Positions 11,460-22,147 are shown, counted from the first letter of the stretch. The stretch: 64,000 bases of DNA from Endomychus coccineus (GCA_958510875.1 OY294068.1:16283282-16347281); one strand, 5' to 3'. Numbers and translations: made by a program. Notes: a model not told the origin generated them from the sequence alone.

Positions 11460-13146
11460 TTATATATAAATTCTCGGGAAATAGGTCACATTAACACTTA
11501 TGCTTTATATTTTCGTCTTTACGTACGTTTCGGTCTCATGACCATCATCAGAAGACTTATTATGTCCAAAACGGGATTTCTTAAGACTATTTGTATTATC
11601 ACAAATTCAATTAAAATGCTCACGTCGCCGAAACGAACAGAACCACGAATAATCGAAATTTTCCCACATCAATGTTTCAAGTATAAAGGATATCAAGAAT
11701 CCACTATTTAGTAATATTCTTATAATATACAAACGCATGTTAGTGTAGTATATTCATGACTGAAGACCAAAACTATTACGTTAACTATCTACTTTCGAAC
11801 AAGATGTTAAGATTTATGAGGTAATAGGAAGAGGTTCCTCCTAAAATATACTGTTACATTATAAAGACGCATGTAGGAATTTGCAAGAGTTTCTCACAAC
11901 ACAGTTAGTAGGTTTATGCTCGACATCTTTCCCTCTGAGTTCTCCGGAATGTATGGTAATGTTATAAAATTATCTGTATTACCTTTTATGTAATTTACAT
12001 ATGACGTTCCATTACAGATTTTGCTAATTCGTTCTATAATGATGGGATCGAAAAATGTTTTTGGGTATCCATTCATTTCCAATGTATTAAGAACAATTAT
12101 TAAATTTTTGGGACGGTCCTCTGGGTGGGACGAACTAACCGCGCGATCTGTAGAACTGTTTATCACACATTTTTTATGAGTTATTGGTGCAACAAAATGG
12201 AAGTAAAGATAACGTGCAGACCAAACTTCTTTAGTAAGCCACGAAGTTTTTATTTTTTCATCTGCAACATGCCTAATGCTTGACGTTATGGAGCATTAGC
12301 GGGACGTGGTGTAGGCATCGCCAAAGCAATATGGGAAAACATGAAAATGGTCTACATTTTAAGAAATACCGCAAAAGTCTTATACCTATCCATGTCTACG
12401 TCTATATTTGAATAAACAATGACTATAGCTATGGGAAAACAAGGAACTGGTCTTCATTTGAAGAAATACCGCAAAGGTCTTCGTCCATATTTGAATAAAC
12501 ATCTAAAAACTTTCATACTGTCAGTGAACCTACTCAAAAGACCTCTAACTGATCTCGATCTACGAAAACTCTAAAATTACCCATTTCTGAGTAGTATTTG
12601 TGCGTGATGACAATTTTCAGCAATATAACACTTATAATTGTATCAGTTATGTTTGGATTTCCTCTATAACCCTTCAGTTGCAGTCGACTAGAAGAAGGAA
12701 TTTGTAAATTGGATGTATTAATTATATAAACAGACTGTCAACAAAGTTGACAGACATTGCACACTTCATACAATGATCATTTCACAATTTCACAAGTAAA
12801 TTGAAATTTACAGTGGGAATTGTTAAATTTATTGATTACGTACTGAATTTCATCATTGGAAACACACGTAAGGCAATCATCTACCTACCGTTTAAGTAAT
12901 ACGGGTTGAAAGTCTAATGAATTTATTACAGATTCCTCTAGGCATTCCATAACTAGGTTGGCAATGGTAGCTGAAATAGGAGATCCCATTGCTGTGCCGA
13001 ATATTTGCCTAAAATATTGCTCACCGTATTGAAAATAAGTGCATTCTAAACAAAACTGTACTGCATTTATAAATTCAGATTGATCTAGAGGTGTGAGGTT
13101 TTCAATCCCTGCTCAACGTTTTTTTTATGCTACTCAATGCCAAAAC
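11460..13146 (-). pseudogene. Penelope-like retroelement relic (PLE A): reverse transcriptase fragment and hammerhead-bearing terminal repeat
   Basis: Read on the minus strand. From 13146 down come LSSIKK and LTPLDQSEFINAVQF, then QIFGTAMGSPISATIANLV, the conserved PLE palm segment, and then the catalytic box. There the Tyr of YVDD is a stop (TAG at 12885-12887) followed by VDDC. EIQYVINKFNNSHCKFQFT follows. A decayed stretch (12170-12830) contains a ~100-bp tandem duplication (12331-12415 and 12430-12505). 11894-12166 encodes the tail of the RT/linker (NFITLPYIPENS), ending near HKPTNCV. In PLE C the same point leads into the GIY-YIG endonuclease, which is cleanly absent here. The element ends in a terminal repeat beginning TATAAATTCTCGGGAAATAGG. 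PLE reverse transcriptases prime from chromosomal ends or nicks and are related to telomerase. This copy is dead and truncated at its 5' side. Confidence 0.85.
11515..11556 (-). ncRNA. hammerhead ribozyme motif in the PLE A terminal repeat
   Basis: On the minus strand: stem I strand GUCUU, core CUGAUGA, an extra U, stem II GGUC-AUGA-GACC (4 bp, tetraloop), core GAAA, a very short stem III (ACG/CGU with a 2-nt loop), A as the cleavage-site nucleotide, then AAGAC closing stem I. All core residues are present. Hammerheads in PLE terminal repeats are established in the literature; activity here is inferred. Confidence 0.7.
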
Positions 13147-13713
13147 TCTTCAAGACTCTAATTCCTTTCTATAATTTTGAGGCTATTGCTCATTGTGAGT
13201 TTCTTGTACTTTGGCCCCAACAGCGGGTTTTGCGGTTTTGCGCGAAAGTTTCGCACGCATCCGAAATCTACGACAAATGCCAACCTAAGTCGTTCTCCAC
13301 TAAATTATTTAAAATGAGTAGAATTCAATATACGCTTGCTATGAAACAAACTGGGTTATGTTTTGAATAAAAACACCGTTTGTGAGATGCAAGAGGAAAA
13401 GCTAATTCGAATTTAGGATTGCGCGACAAAGAAAGGGCAGGATGCCAAATAGTCAATATTCCTTCTTTTATCGATATCAACGTCGTAGAATATTAATTTC
13501 ACCGCAATGGGGATTCTTGTCTTGTATTTTTCATAATAGTGAATCAAATTCCTTTAATTCTCTGCAAATCGCTTTCGCATTGTTCGTATTATCGATTGAG
13601 ACATCGAGAGAGACAGAGAAAGACATACTTTTCAGAGAATTAATGGTGATTACATAGGATAACGATAGTGCGAGATTGTGATTCTTTGCTTCAATGATAT
13701 TTTGATCTATATG
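13147..13713. other. no recognised feature
   Basis: Homology to PLE B stops at about 13146, so this is flank. Open frames at 13137-13370, 13442-13657 and 13531-13743 overlap on opposite strands and resemble nothing known to me. Confidence 0.4.
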
Positions 13714-13715
13714 TA

Positions 13716-14679
13716 CCGGGATACCAAAAATTATCTTGGTCAAGGGTGGTTGTGGAATCTAAAACGTGTGTCTTTACTTTACGTTTGAAATAATTATGTA
13801 ATAATTAATTTGAAGTTTCTAAAAGTGCGAAATTTCGCAATTTTATACGAATATTGTAACACTCAGAGGTCTTTAGCGCTTTGGACTTTGGGATTTTCAC
13901 GTGGCCTATCGGAATTAGAAGGTTCGAATTATCTAAAATCATAATTGCATGAAAGCCAGACGTCCTATGTAATTAGCTACGAACGAAATCATTTTGACAT
14001 ATGCCTCGAGGAGCTCGCTACGCGTGAGTTAGAGTTTATACATTTTACCTCGGTCTTGTTAATTTGGGACCGTTTCGTGCCCTGTGCGGGCGGCGCCAGT
14101 TGTAATAGAGTGTTTTTGGCTATGGGCCGCTAGCTTTCACCCGCTTCGTGTATATTTTAGTCACGAGAAAATTCCCTTTGGTATGTCGCACGTTAGACGA
14201 GCGTAGCTGAGATCTGAGAATAGCTCAAACTGTTTTAATTAAATTTTCCTATTTAATGGACATTTATCGAAAAAAGAAGGGCCGTCGGGCACGGTCCGAT
14301 ACTAAATCTAACTACATGGAGCGGAAACGGCACGCGAAAAGTCGTCGTAAAGCCGTATTAGGTACAACCAGTTTGCACTTTTCTAACTCGCGTGCTACGG
14401 GCTTCTCACGTGAACGTCATTCGATTTACGGAAAATTAACTTTTCAAAACAGTTTTTGACCCGGATTGTGGCTATCACGACCTCTGAAAAGGTTCAAAGT
14501 TCACATAATTATTTAATAATTTGTTATTATTGTTTTACAACTGAAATAAATAGGTATGAAATTTGTAGGTTATTGATGATGTCAGTGTGACAGTGACATA
14601 ATTATTTCAAACGTAAAGTAAAGACACACGTTTTAGATTCCACAACCACCCTTGACCAAGATAATTTTTGATATCCCGG
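13716..14679. mobile_element. non-autonomous DNA transposon (MITE) with 84-bp inverted ends and TA flanks
   Basis: The left end 13716-13799 and right end 14596-14679 are near-perfect inverted repeats starting CCGGGATAcCAAAAATTATC, and both are directly flanked by TA (13714-13715 and 14680-14681). TA duplication and long inverted ends fit the Tc1/mariner superfamily. The ~800-bp interior encodes no recognisable transposase but includes a GC-rich block (about 13960-14430) unlike the flanks, possibly captured DNA. The small frames at 13945-14133 and 14256-14459 lie in this block; the second is Arg/Lys-rich but matches no family I know. Confidence 0.85.
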
Positions 14680-14857
14680 TATAATTTATTGTTTTACATC
14701 ATTCTTTAGTATTAGTAGAATGTTGCAAAATAATTTGCTTACAAATACCAGCTGCACAGTTGCTAAGTTAGTTAATAAATTTACATGGCAATGATTGGGC
14801 TTATTCTTTGTTACAAACCTACAATGACGAAAGTAAAATCACAAAAAAATAGCTGAA

Positions 14858-15460
14858 GAGACTATTTAATCGTTTCATAATGTGAGAAATGAAATTAAGA
14901 GATGCATCCCAAGCAACATCGTGTATTACGACGAAACAAATTTGCGGGACGATCCCCCGACAATTATACATCTTCACTAAACCCATAAGCAGTATAATGA
15001 TGTGAATATACTTTTCCGGCGTACTTCTACCTTATATTATGTATAAAGCTGAGAAAGTCGTTACAATCGAACTCAACATGGCCGTATAGATACTCAAACA
15101 TTAAAAGACAGGTTCGATGCAACTTTTCTACCTCATGCGAAAAAATTATCTTGACGTACGATATTACTAGGGGACAATTTGTCTTCCCACTTCATTGAAC
15201 ACGTTATAAATATGTGTGAAGCGAATGACATAGCATCCATGCATGCGCCCACGAAAGAAACTTACCTCTCACGACCTTTTGAAAGTTGTCTTTTCTCGAG
15301 CTTGGAGACCAATCATAACCGATTCGAAAAGGTTTCATATGAACCAAACTTCGATTAACAAAAGTGATTTCTCGCAATTACTCAGCGGTACATTAAATAT
15401 AATGGACGAAGTGCTATTGAAAGAAATGTCAATTGAAAAATATAATCAAGAATATGAAAA
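14858..15460 (+). pseudogene. pogo/Tigger-like (DDE_1, CENP-B/Jerky related) transposase relic
   Basis: The frame reads IPSNIVYYDETNLRDDP, the classic first catalytic block, with the Asp codon at 14930-14932. It passes through a decayed part with a Tyr-Lys-Ala-Glu remnant and then ILLGDNLSSHF, the second catalytic block, with Asp at 15173-15175, followed by VINMCEANDI. After a frameshift near 15240 the C-terminal part follows (VVFSRAWRPIIT, QTSINKSDFSQLL, LNIMDE). The usual LTQPLDV segment with the third acidic residue is scrambled (LTSHDLLKV). At least three stops or frameshifts are present and the N-terminal DNA-binding half is gone. These transposases cut and paste DNA at TA sites. It borders a LINE relic directly, showing nested insertion. 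Confidence 0.8.
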
Positions 15461-15474
15461 GAAAGTGGAGTAGA

Positions 15475-15903
15475 TGGCATACATGCCAATGTGATAAAAC
15501 ATACTGTTGATTATATTATTGATCCTCTTGAGCATGTATATAATCTATGTATAGAACATGGTTACTGTTCAAATCATTTTCGAGTTACTGAAATAACACC
15601 AATACACAAAATTGGAAATAAAGTGTCACCTGATAATTATAGGCCAATATCTCTAATTTCAAATTTTCCTAAAATTTTTGAAAAATTAATTCACTCCAGA
15701 CTAATAAAATTTTTAGAAAAACAATAACCAATTTGGTTTTAGAAAAAATATGGGCACTAAAAATACAATCATCGAAGTAATGGAAAATCTATATTCTGAC
15801 CTTGATCAAAGCAGATCATTAGTAGCTGTTTTCCTTGATCTTGCGAAAGCATTCGACACAGTAAATCATGCGCTACTGATTAACAAATTAGAAAATTGCG
15901 GGT
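15475..15903 (+). pseudogene. LINE reverse transcriptase fragment (APE-type, Jockey/CR1-like)
   Basis: VDGIHANVIKH opens the RT fingers, followed by FRVTEITPIHK, NYRPISLISNFPKIFEKLI (a hallmark of non-LTR RTs) and, after a frameshift at about 15722, QFGFRKNMGTKN and FLDLAKAFDTVNH, the motif containing the first catalytic Asp. The fragment ends abruptly at about 15903 where PLE terminal-repeat sequence begins, so the palm YxDD box is missing. Such RTs copy LINE RNA at a nicked target. The two open pieces are 78 and about 60 residues. Confidence 0.85.
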
Positions 15904-15904
15904 C

Positions 15905-16160
15905 AGGTGCCGGAACGAAGTTAACCAACGGATTGAAGGCAGTGAACTGTGCAGCCTGAAGGATTTTTTCTATAATAAATACAGCTACAGAAATCAGTAG
16001 AACCAGTTTCAATTCAACCCTCAAGCCTGCTCTGAAGATGTCACCTGTAATGTTTGGCAAAACGTCGGCATCAAGTCGAGCTATTGTGACGCGGAATCCA
16101 TCGGGAAGCCAAGAGTTTTCAAGATTAGCTATCCGCGGAAGTCTACTATTCAATGAATCT
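15905..16160 (+). mobile_element. PLE terminal repeat (PLE D family) with a decayed hammerhead
   Basis: This segment is the reverse complement of 23513-23720, the 3' end of PLE D: CCGCGGAAGTCTACTATTCA matches the start of the PLE D end. At 16031-16072 it contains GCTCTGAAGA, a hairpin, then AAAACGTCGGCA. This resembles a hammerhead core (CUGAnGA...GAAAC-GUC) with the G of GAAA lost. The frames at 15866-16153 and 16038-16247 run through this noncoding repeat and are discounted. Confidence 0.7.
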
Positions 16161-16289
16161 TTGTTATTTAAAAGTAAAATGTTTAAGCTATTTGAAGATC
16201 TATATGATATCCTTGCTATTGGCTTGAAAATTTTATTATTTTATTAGTGATATTACCAAAATAAGTTTAAACTCTAAAAGGTAGTGTAT

Positions 16290-16772
16290 TGCTTAAATTT
16301 ATAATCAAATATTCTAATTCCGCTAATCTTAACATTCTGATCATAACCAATAATTATTGTTTATTGTACCCCCTTTGTTTGTAACCTAACCTAACCTAAC
16401 CTAACCTAACCTAATCTAACCTAACATAACTTAACTTAACCTAACCTAACCTAACCTTTAGTAGGTTTGCTGATGTAGAATGCAAATATTGTAATTCCGC
16501 TAATCTTAATACTCTCCTAATAACCAATAATGATTGTTATTGTACCCCCTTTGTTACTAACCTAACTTTGTTGATATAGAATACAAATATTGTAATCGCG
16601 CTTATCTTAACACTCTCATTTCTAAGAATATTCTGGGAATTATATTGAAACCCTGGACTGAATTTACGTAGTAAGATTTTATCAGTGAGACTCAATTTAC
16701 TTAGTATGATTTTATCAATGGGACTGAATTTGAGTAGGAATATGGAAATGAGACTCAATTTACGTTTTCCGT
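16290..16772 (+). mobile_element. telomere-repeat-bearing dispersed element, copy 1
   Basis: Two blocks of AATAACCAATAATGATTGTT + TTGTACCCCCTTTGTT + a (CCTAA)n tract + GATATAGAATGCAAATATTG + AATCGCGCTAATCTTAA-like sequence. The first (CCTAA)n tract is 16385-16457 and includes variants (CTAAT, CATAA, CTTAA). The right end (16620-16772) holds several copies of GACTCAATTTAC/GACTGAATTT and ends ...CTCAATTTACGTTTTCC, as in the other copies. The left end seen in copies 2 and 3 is missing. Confidence 0.8.
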
Positions 16773-17959
16773 AGGAATCAACTATTTAAAACTTCGCTAA
16801 ATCAGTGAACGTGACAGAAGTTTGACCCACACATTTATTTGTTCCTTGTTAATTTGTTTATGTCCATATTCAATAAAATTTACTAGATCAATTTTCCCCA
16901 ATCAAGCAAAATGTTCTTAACATTTCTAAAATTGAATAAATTAATTTTTGGGACCTCCTTGAATCTGTCTACCTTCATTTCTAAGGCAAAATAAATCTGT
17001 GATCAAAGTGACCTCAAACACAATATGAATTTGATTAGACAATATTTCTTATATCTTAATGATGACTGATACATATTCACAGAGAATGTGCACACATCGT
17101 TTTACCGTTGGAAAAATACCAGCCAAAATCAATTCATATTGACCAAATTAACCCCACTTTACGATGTCGAAAAATATGTGGTTGTATTTTACCGGTAATA
17201 ACGACCAGTGGCTCAAAATTCAGGAAGCATAACATGACTGAAAGAACAAACTGACAGTCCTATTTCATTAGTCCTCGTTCGGAAATTTGTATTCAGGCAC
17301 GTGTAAGATTTGAAAAATACGAACAAAAGTGGAAAGGCGTAATTTCCGTAGTTCTGCATTGACGAATGATCTTAGCGAGAGCCGGAATTGCGGTCATAAG
17401 AGACGAAGATGCCGACTGACAGAAACAAATTACTCCGCGTTAACAGTGTATAAAGCTCATCCTATATAATTCATTTCGTCAATTAATTCTTACTATTTTT
17501 CACCGTTTATTATCCCGTGTTTCTACTCCTCGTAGCTTGCTCCAGATAAGTTGTGAAAAGTAGCTGTCGTTAATGGAACATGAATCGTTTATGACTGGAG
17601 TATAATGTTATTTTGTTGAAGTACGAATGATAAAAATGAAACTCATTGCGAATTTAAGTTGCCATCAATTACAAGACGTAGCAGATGGTGGTCGAAGAAA
17701 GACGCACGATTTTCGCCAGAAAAGAGTTTCACTCACGTTATACCGGCATTTATTACTGTTCGGTTCAGAAGTTTTGATACAAATGATAGGTCAACTACTC
17801 CGAATTTCATAAAATTGAAATCGTTCAATTCCACCTCATACCTTACCTTTCAAAGCCTATAGATCTACTTTTAAGAAGGCCTCCTCATATGAAACCGAAA
17901 AAATTACCAATTCAAATGAAGTATAAAACAGGATTGAAATGAACCATGGAATTGTTCCT
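16773..17959. other. no recognised feature
   Basis: AT-rich; the frames at 17627-17812 and 17659-17862 overlap each other and resemble no family. No second copy of this stretch was noticed in the window. Confidence 0.4.
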
Positions 17960-18129
17960 GCATATAATCCGCGTTCTTAGACTCCTGTCAATAGTAGAAG
18001 TTCATCGATTCTAGCATTATTATTTGTAATGTGTAGTTGAAATATAGATTTCCATTCGATCATGAAACGAATCAGAACTGTATTTAGAACTCTCAATAAA
18101 TGTATCGTTGTGTGGCGCAGTCGGTGGGA
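17960..18129 (+). mobile_element. end of a Gypsy-type LTR and primer binding site (tRNA-Ser type)
   Basis: TGGCGCAGTCGG at 18113-18124 is complementary to the 3' end of a tRNA-Ser (acceptor stem plus CCA) and is the primer site used by several Gypsy-group elements. It follows an AATAAA (18095-18100) and GTATCGTTGTG, as expected for the R/U5 end of a 5' LTR. The LTR start is not clear (17960 is a guess), and no gag or pol follows, so this would be a fragment. The motif could instead be the A box of a tRNA-like SINE, but no B box follows. Confidence 0.45.
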
Positions 18130-18711
18130 TATCTTCTCGTGAGTAGAGTGTGGGGATCAGCTCTTGATGACTGTTTGCCATAAGCTGATCGATGGTCCTT
18201 TGGGGCACAGGGATTAAAACACCACGTTAAAAAAAGGTTGCACTTTACTAAACTTAGAGCGCGACATCATAACGACTTAATGTCTTACTCCACACAACAA
18301 TACAATCAATCTATAATGAATAATAATCTTAATCTAATAATTATATCAATCATAATCTGTTCTAATAATAATCCTAGTATATATATATATATCAGTCTTT
18401 CAATAACTACCTCTAAGGTTCCCACGCTCGGATGTCAGGGTCCCTTGTTGTGTAGCTTATACCAAACAATATGTTTATATTATTTAAAGGTAATCATAAC
18501 ACTAAACATATTGTTTATGTATTCCTTATGCATTAACAAACATATGGATTATATGACTCAATGAAATTTCAAGGTGATCTTAAGTTTGAAACTTATGACC
18601 TCGATGAAATCATCATTGATAGTTATTTAATAATGAATGTTTCTTACATGTTATAGTACATACATTCGAAAAAATTATTCTTTTATTGATATTCTTGAAC
18701 CATTTGTAATA
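18130..18711. other. unassigned, possibly internal or flank of the LTR fragment
   Basis: Contains a short TA-rich run at 18378-18392. The + strand frame 18238-18564 has low-complexity composition (Asn/Ile/Ser-rich) and no family resemblance. Confidence 0.35.
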
Positions 18712-20056
18712 TTTGTATGTTTTCTTGGTATATTGGTTCGTACCTATATATACTGAAAAGGAAATAAAAATTCTGTTTGACGTTTCGACAATGTTTATTG
18801 TCTTTATCAAAATTGTGAATTAGTGTTTCCATGTAATTTAGAAAAGAATAGATGATTTCGATTAATGAAATGCGTCTGCAGCCGACTTGTGTTTTAAAAA
18901 CTGCAGAAAACATTGGATCGGTTGTGTGTGAAAGAGTATGTATGGCTAATTACAATTTGAAATGGATTGAATTTGATTAAATACAAGATATTTTAAGATT
19001 GTACATTTACAAATATCTATGATTATTGTATGAATTAGTTATTCTATGATAAACACTTTCGATCTATCATAATCAACTATTCAAGTTTAAGATAATTCTA
19101 TGGAATTTAGCCTCAAAATTGTTACTCATAGTGTCATAGTTAAATAATACTTTATCTCTTTTAGGTTGAATTTTAAATAGACAAGTGGAAAGTGGCACTT
19201 CAAACTAATAAAATTTTGTTAAGTTTGAATTAGATTATTATAAAGTTTCGAAAGATTGGAATCTATTTTGTCATTTACACAATTGTTCTTCTTAATTTGA
19301 ATAGATTCCAATATCAAACGTTTGTTGTCGTTTGTTTCAATATTTAAGTTTTTTTTTTTTTTCTTTTCAAACATAGATTCGACTACAACAATACAAAAAT
19401 AAATATAGTATATATATTGAAACAGACGACAAAAAACGTTTGATATTGGAATCTATTCAAATTAAAAAGAACAATTGTGTAAATGACAAAATAGATTTCA
19501 ATCTTTCGAAACTTTATAATAATCTAATTCAAACTTAGCAAAATTTTATTAGTTTGAAGTGCCTCTTCCCACTTGTCTATTTAATAAAATTCAACCTAAA
19601 AGAGATAAAGTATTATTTAACTATGACACTATGAGTAACAATTTTGAGGTTAAATTCCATAGAATTATCTTAAACTTGAATAGTTGATTATGATAGATCG
19701 AAAGTGTTTATCATAGAATAACTAATTCATACAATAATCATAGATATTTATAATTGTACAATCTTAAAATATCTTGTATTTAATCAAATTCAATCCATTT
19801 CAAATTGTAATTAGCCATACATTACTCTTTCACACACAACTGATCCAATGTTTTCTGCAGTTTTAATTGGATCTTAAAACACAAGTCGGCTGCAGACGCA
19901 TTTCATTAATCGAAATCATCTATTCTTTTCTAAATTACATGGGAACACTAATTCACAATTTTGATAAAGACAATAAACATTGTCGAAACGTCAAACAGAA
20001 TTTTTATTTCCTTTTCAGTATATATACGAACCAATATACCAAGAAAACATACAAAC
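18712..20056. repeat. giant inverted repeat (hairpin), arms ~631 and ~643 bp, 71-bp spacer
   Basis: Left arm 18712-19342 and right arm 19414-20056 are reverse complements with only a few percent mismatches and small indels by eye. Matching landmarks include CAAACGTTTGTTGTCGTTTG against CGACAAAAAACGTTTGATAT, and CACAAGTCGGCTGCAGACGC on the right with its complement on the left. The spacer contains a 15-bp T run and TATATATATTG. The mirror-image open frames (18683-18913 minus and 19867-20112 plus, both with QVGCRRISLIEIIYSFLNYM) are the same arm sequence read outward and are not treated as genes. Near the outer part of each arm is GATAAA-GACAAT-AAAC-ATTGTC-GAAACGTC, which resembles a decayed hammerhead core. 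A transcript would fold into a ~630-bp duplex. Confidence 0.9.
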
Positions 20057-21845
20057 ATTCAAAAAAAGTTTCATGGTACACACCCACATATCTCGGGGCT
20101 GAATATTCCTGAACCCACTTGAAACCCATACGAAAACACGGTTTTGAACTCAGGACATGCCTCCTTACACTTACTTGAAATTTCGGTTATTGAGATTTTT
20201 ATATATTTTAAATCAAAGTTCTGACGACAGTTGCCAGTTGCAAGGTGAATACTAAAATTTGTTATAGCAACTCTGACAAGAACAACATCTAACAAGTGCA
20301 AGTGAAATAGTCGACACACTCTCACGATATGGAATGCAGTGAATATTGAAAATAGAATGTTTGATATACAACACCACGCAATGCTCTTCCTCGCATATTA
20401 AGAGATCATTCTGACTAGAAATCTTCAGATCTTCCTACGGTGAACCTCCGCTGATACAGCCATCATGCTCATTCGATGTCTGCAAACACTAACGTTGATG
20501 GTATTGGACGAAAAACAGAGTGGCTGTAAGACAGCGTACATTTATAACATTCAGGGTGGTAAATAATCCTTAAAGAACTTAAACACATCCATGATGCTAA
20601 GACTGATAAATACGTCGTGTTCCAGATAAAAATGATTGCCGTTTTTTGGTCCATTCATTCTCAAGGGAAGAAGTAATACTGAGAGAGAAATGAAAATGTA
20701 TTCTTTTGTGTTATTCTGCGCATTCACGTTTATTCAAATTTAAGACTCCAATAAAAGCGAACAAGATATTTTAATGGCATATTACATTTACAGATTAAGT
20801 GAAATATACTTTTACAGCTTCAATCTAGTATTCAACTCATCATCAGGTACATTTTAATTGGAACGGACTTTGTTCTATTTTCCATTGAGATGAAAGACTT
20901 CAAAGGAATCACAGTTCGGTTTGAGAATGAAAATGAGATCCATTCAAAGTTCAGTTTCTTATTTCACAAATTCGGTGATTAGTTTTCATTTCGAACTCTC
21001 ATTCTAATAATTACCATACACTTCTCAACTCTATCCAAATAGAAATGTTTACTTATCATTTGGGTCTTCTTTTTATTTAAAAAGGATATGGAGAAAAGTA
21101 CAGAGATAATGGCAGCTACCAACGTTATTACAAAAAAATTTAGGTTCTGGAGTACCTAGTTTTATTACGGCCAATTTATTTTTCATAGATTTTTAGATTT
21201 GCCCTTCGGAACATTTATCTTAAATTATTTTTACTCAACGTGAATAATTCAAATCGCACTGGGCAATATGAAACATGGCAATCTCTCTTATGAATCTTTA
21301 CTGAAGGCATTTTTTATATTATTCCTATTCCTCAATCTATTTATTTATTCACAAAGGGGTCATTTAATTTAGAGAGATCCAATCATTGATCAACCAGAAC
21401 AAACGTGAAAAATATCATTGAAACTTACCCTTTTATTTCGCAAGACACTAAAGACTTGATACACTGAAAGATACGTGGAAGGATGAACGCTAATAATAAT
21501 CAGATAAATAGCAACAATGAAATTAATAATGATAAAACAATGATTATGACAATAGATGATGAAAGAATACTATAATTAACTTTATTACTAGTAAGAATAA
21601 AAATAAGATCAAAATCTAAACTCAAATATAACAAACCTAGATAATCTAAATTAACTAAGAGAGAGAAATAAAACTAAGACTAATAAATCGATTCCCCAAC
21701 CAGGATGACACTAGGAAATCGGAACTAAATGAACTGATTTGAATATATTATTGAACTTGAATAAAACTGAGAACAACAAGGTTTGATTGATAATCTAAAA
21801 TAACTCTGATTTAGCGAAATCCACCCTTCTTACCTTCTTACCTTC
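20057..21845. other. no recognised feature
   Basis: Small frames (20071-20325, 20469-20654, both minus) resemble nothing known to me. 20130-20150 has a weak tRNA B-box-like string on the minus strand with no A box. Confidence 0.4.
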
Positions 21846-22082
21846 TCATAACGTAGAGTAGGTAATCGACCTACCGAATTCAACCTTAAGAAAACTAATC
21901 AGTTGAACTTTTGGCCCATTGTTGTAATTTCTCTTGCAGCCAGGACCACAACATTTATTCGGCATAAGTAGTTTATAAGAAACGTCAGTAAACTTTAAGT
22001 ACGACACAAAACGCGGGAAAAACCAACATGAAAAGTTGGCAGTCATATTACTACGCACTTTATTCAGTAGTAACACTCTCAA
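21846..22082 (-). pseudogene. THAP-domain relic (P-element-like transposase or THAP protein)
   Basis: The open frame contains MPNKCCGPGCKRNYNNGPK followed by VQLISFLK, matching the start of a THAP zinc finger (C-x2-4-C ... F-x-FP). The THAP domain binds DNA and opens P-element transposases and several insect proteins. Normally about 50 more residues with the second Cys-x2-His pair follow; here the frame leaves the family after about 35 residues and stops. The ~40 codons upstream of the Met are open but probably leader sequence, since the second relic at 50.4-50.6 kb shares similar upstream DNA (CATTTATTCGGCATAAGTA). Whether the parent was a transposon or a host gene cannot be told. Confidence 0.65.
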
Positions 22083-22106
22083 ACACGCTTATTTACAGGT
22101 AAAAAT

Positions 22107-22147
22107 ACGTTCCAATTGCACGAGGACTCCTCGTCCAATTGGAACGT
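22107..22147. repeat. 41-bp near-perfect palindrome
   Basis: Arms 22107-22126 (ACGTTCCAATTGCACGAGGA) and 22128-22147 are inverted with one mismatch and a 1-nt centre. It lies just upstream of the minus-strand THAP relic. It could be a cruciform-forming site or paired transposon ends. Confidence 0.8.

Noticed and set aside
18113..18150. tRNA or SINE A box at TGGCGCAGTCGG
   Set aside because: No B box or cloverleaf follows, and the context (AATAAA then LTR-like end) fits a primer binding site better; kept only as a low-confidence LTR call.
18683..20112. Two near-identical ~76-81-residue proteins on opposite strands (QVGCRRISLIEIIY...)
   Set aside because: They are the two arms of one inverted repeat read outward; identity comes from the repeat and not from a conserved gene pair.
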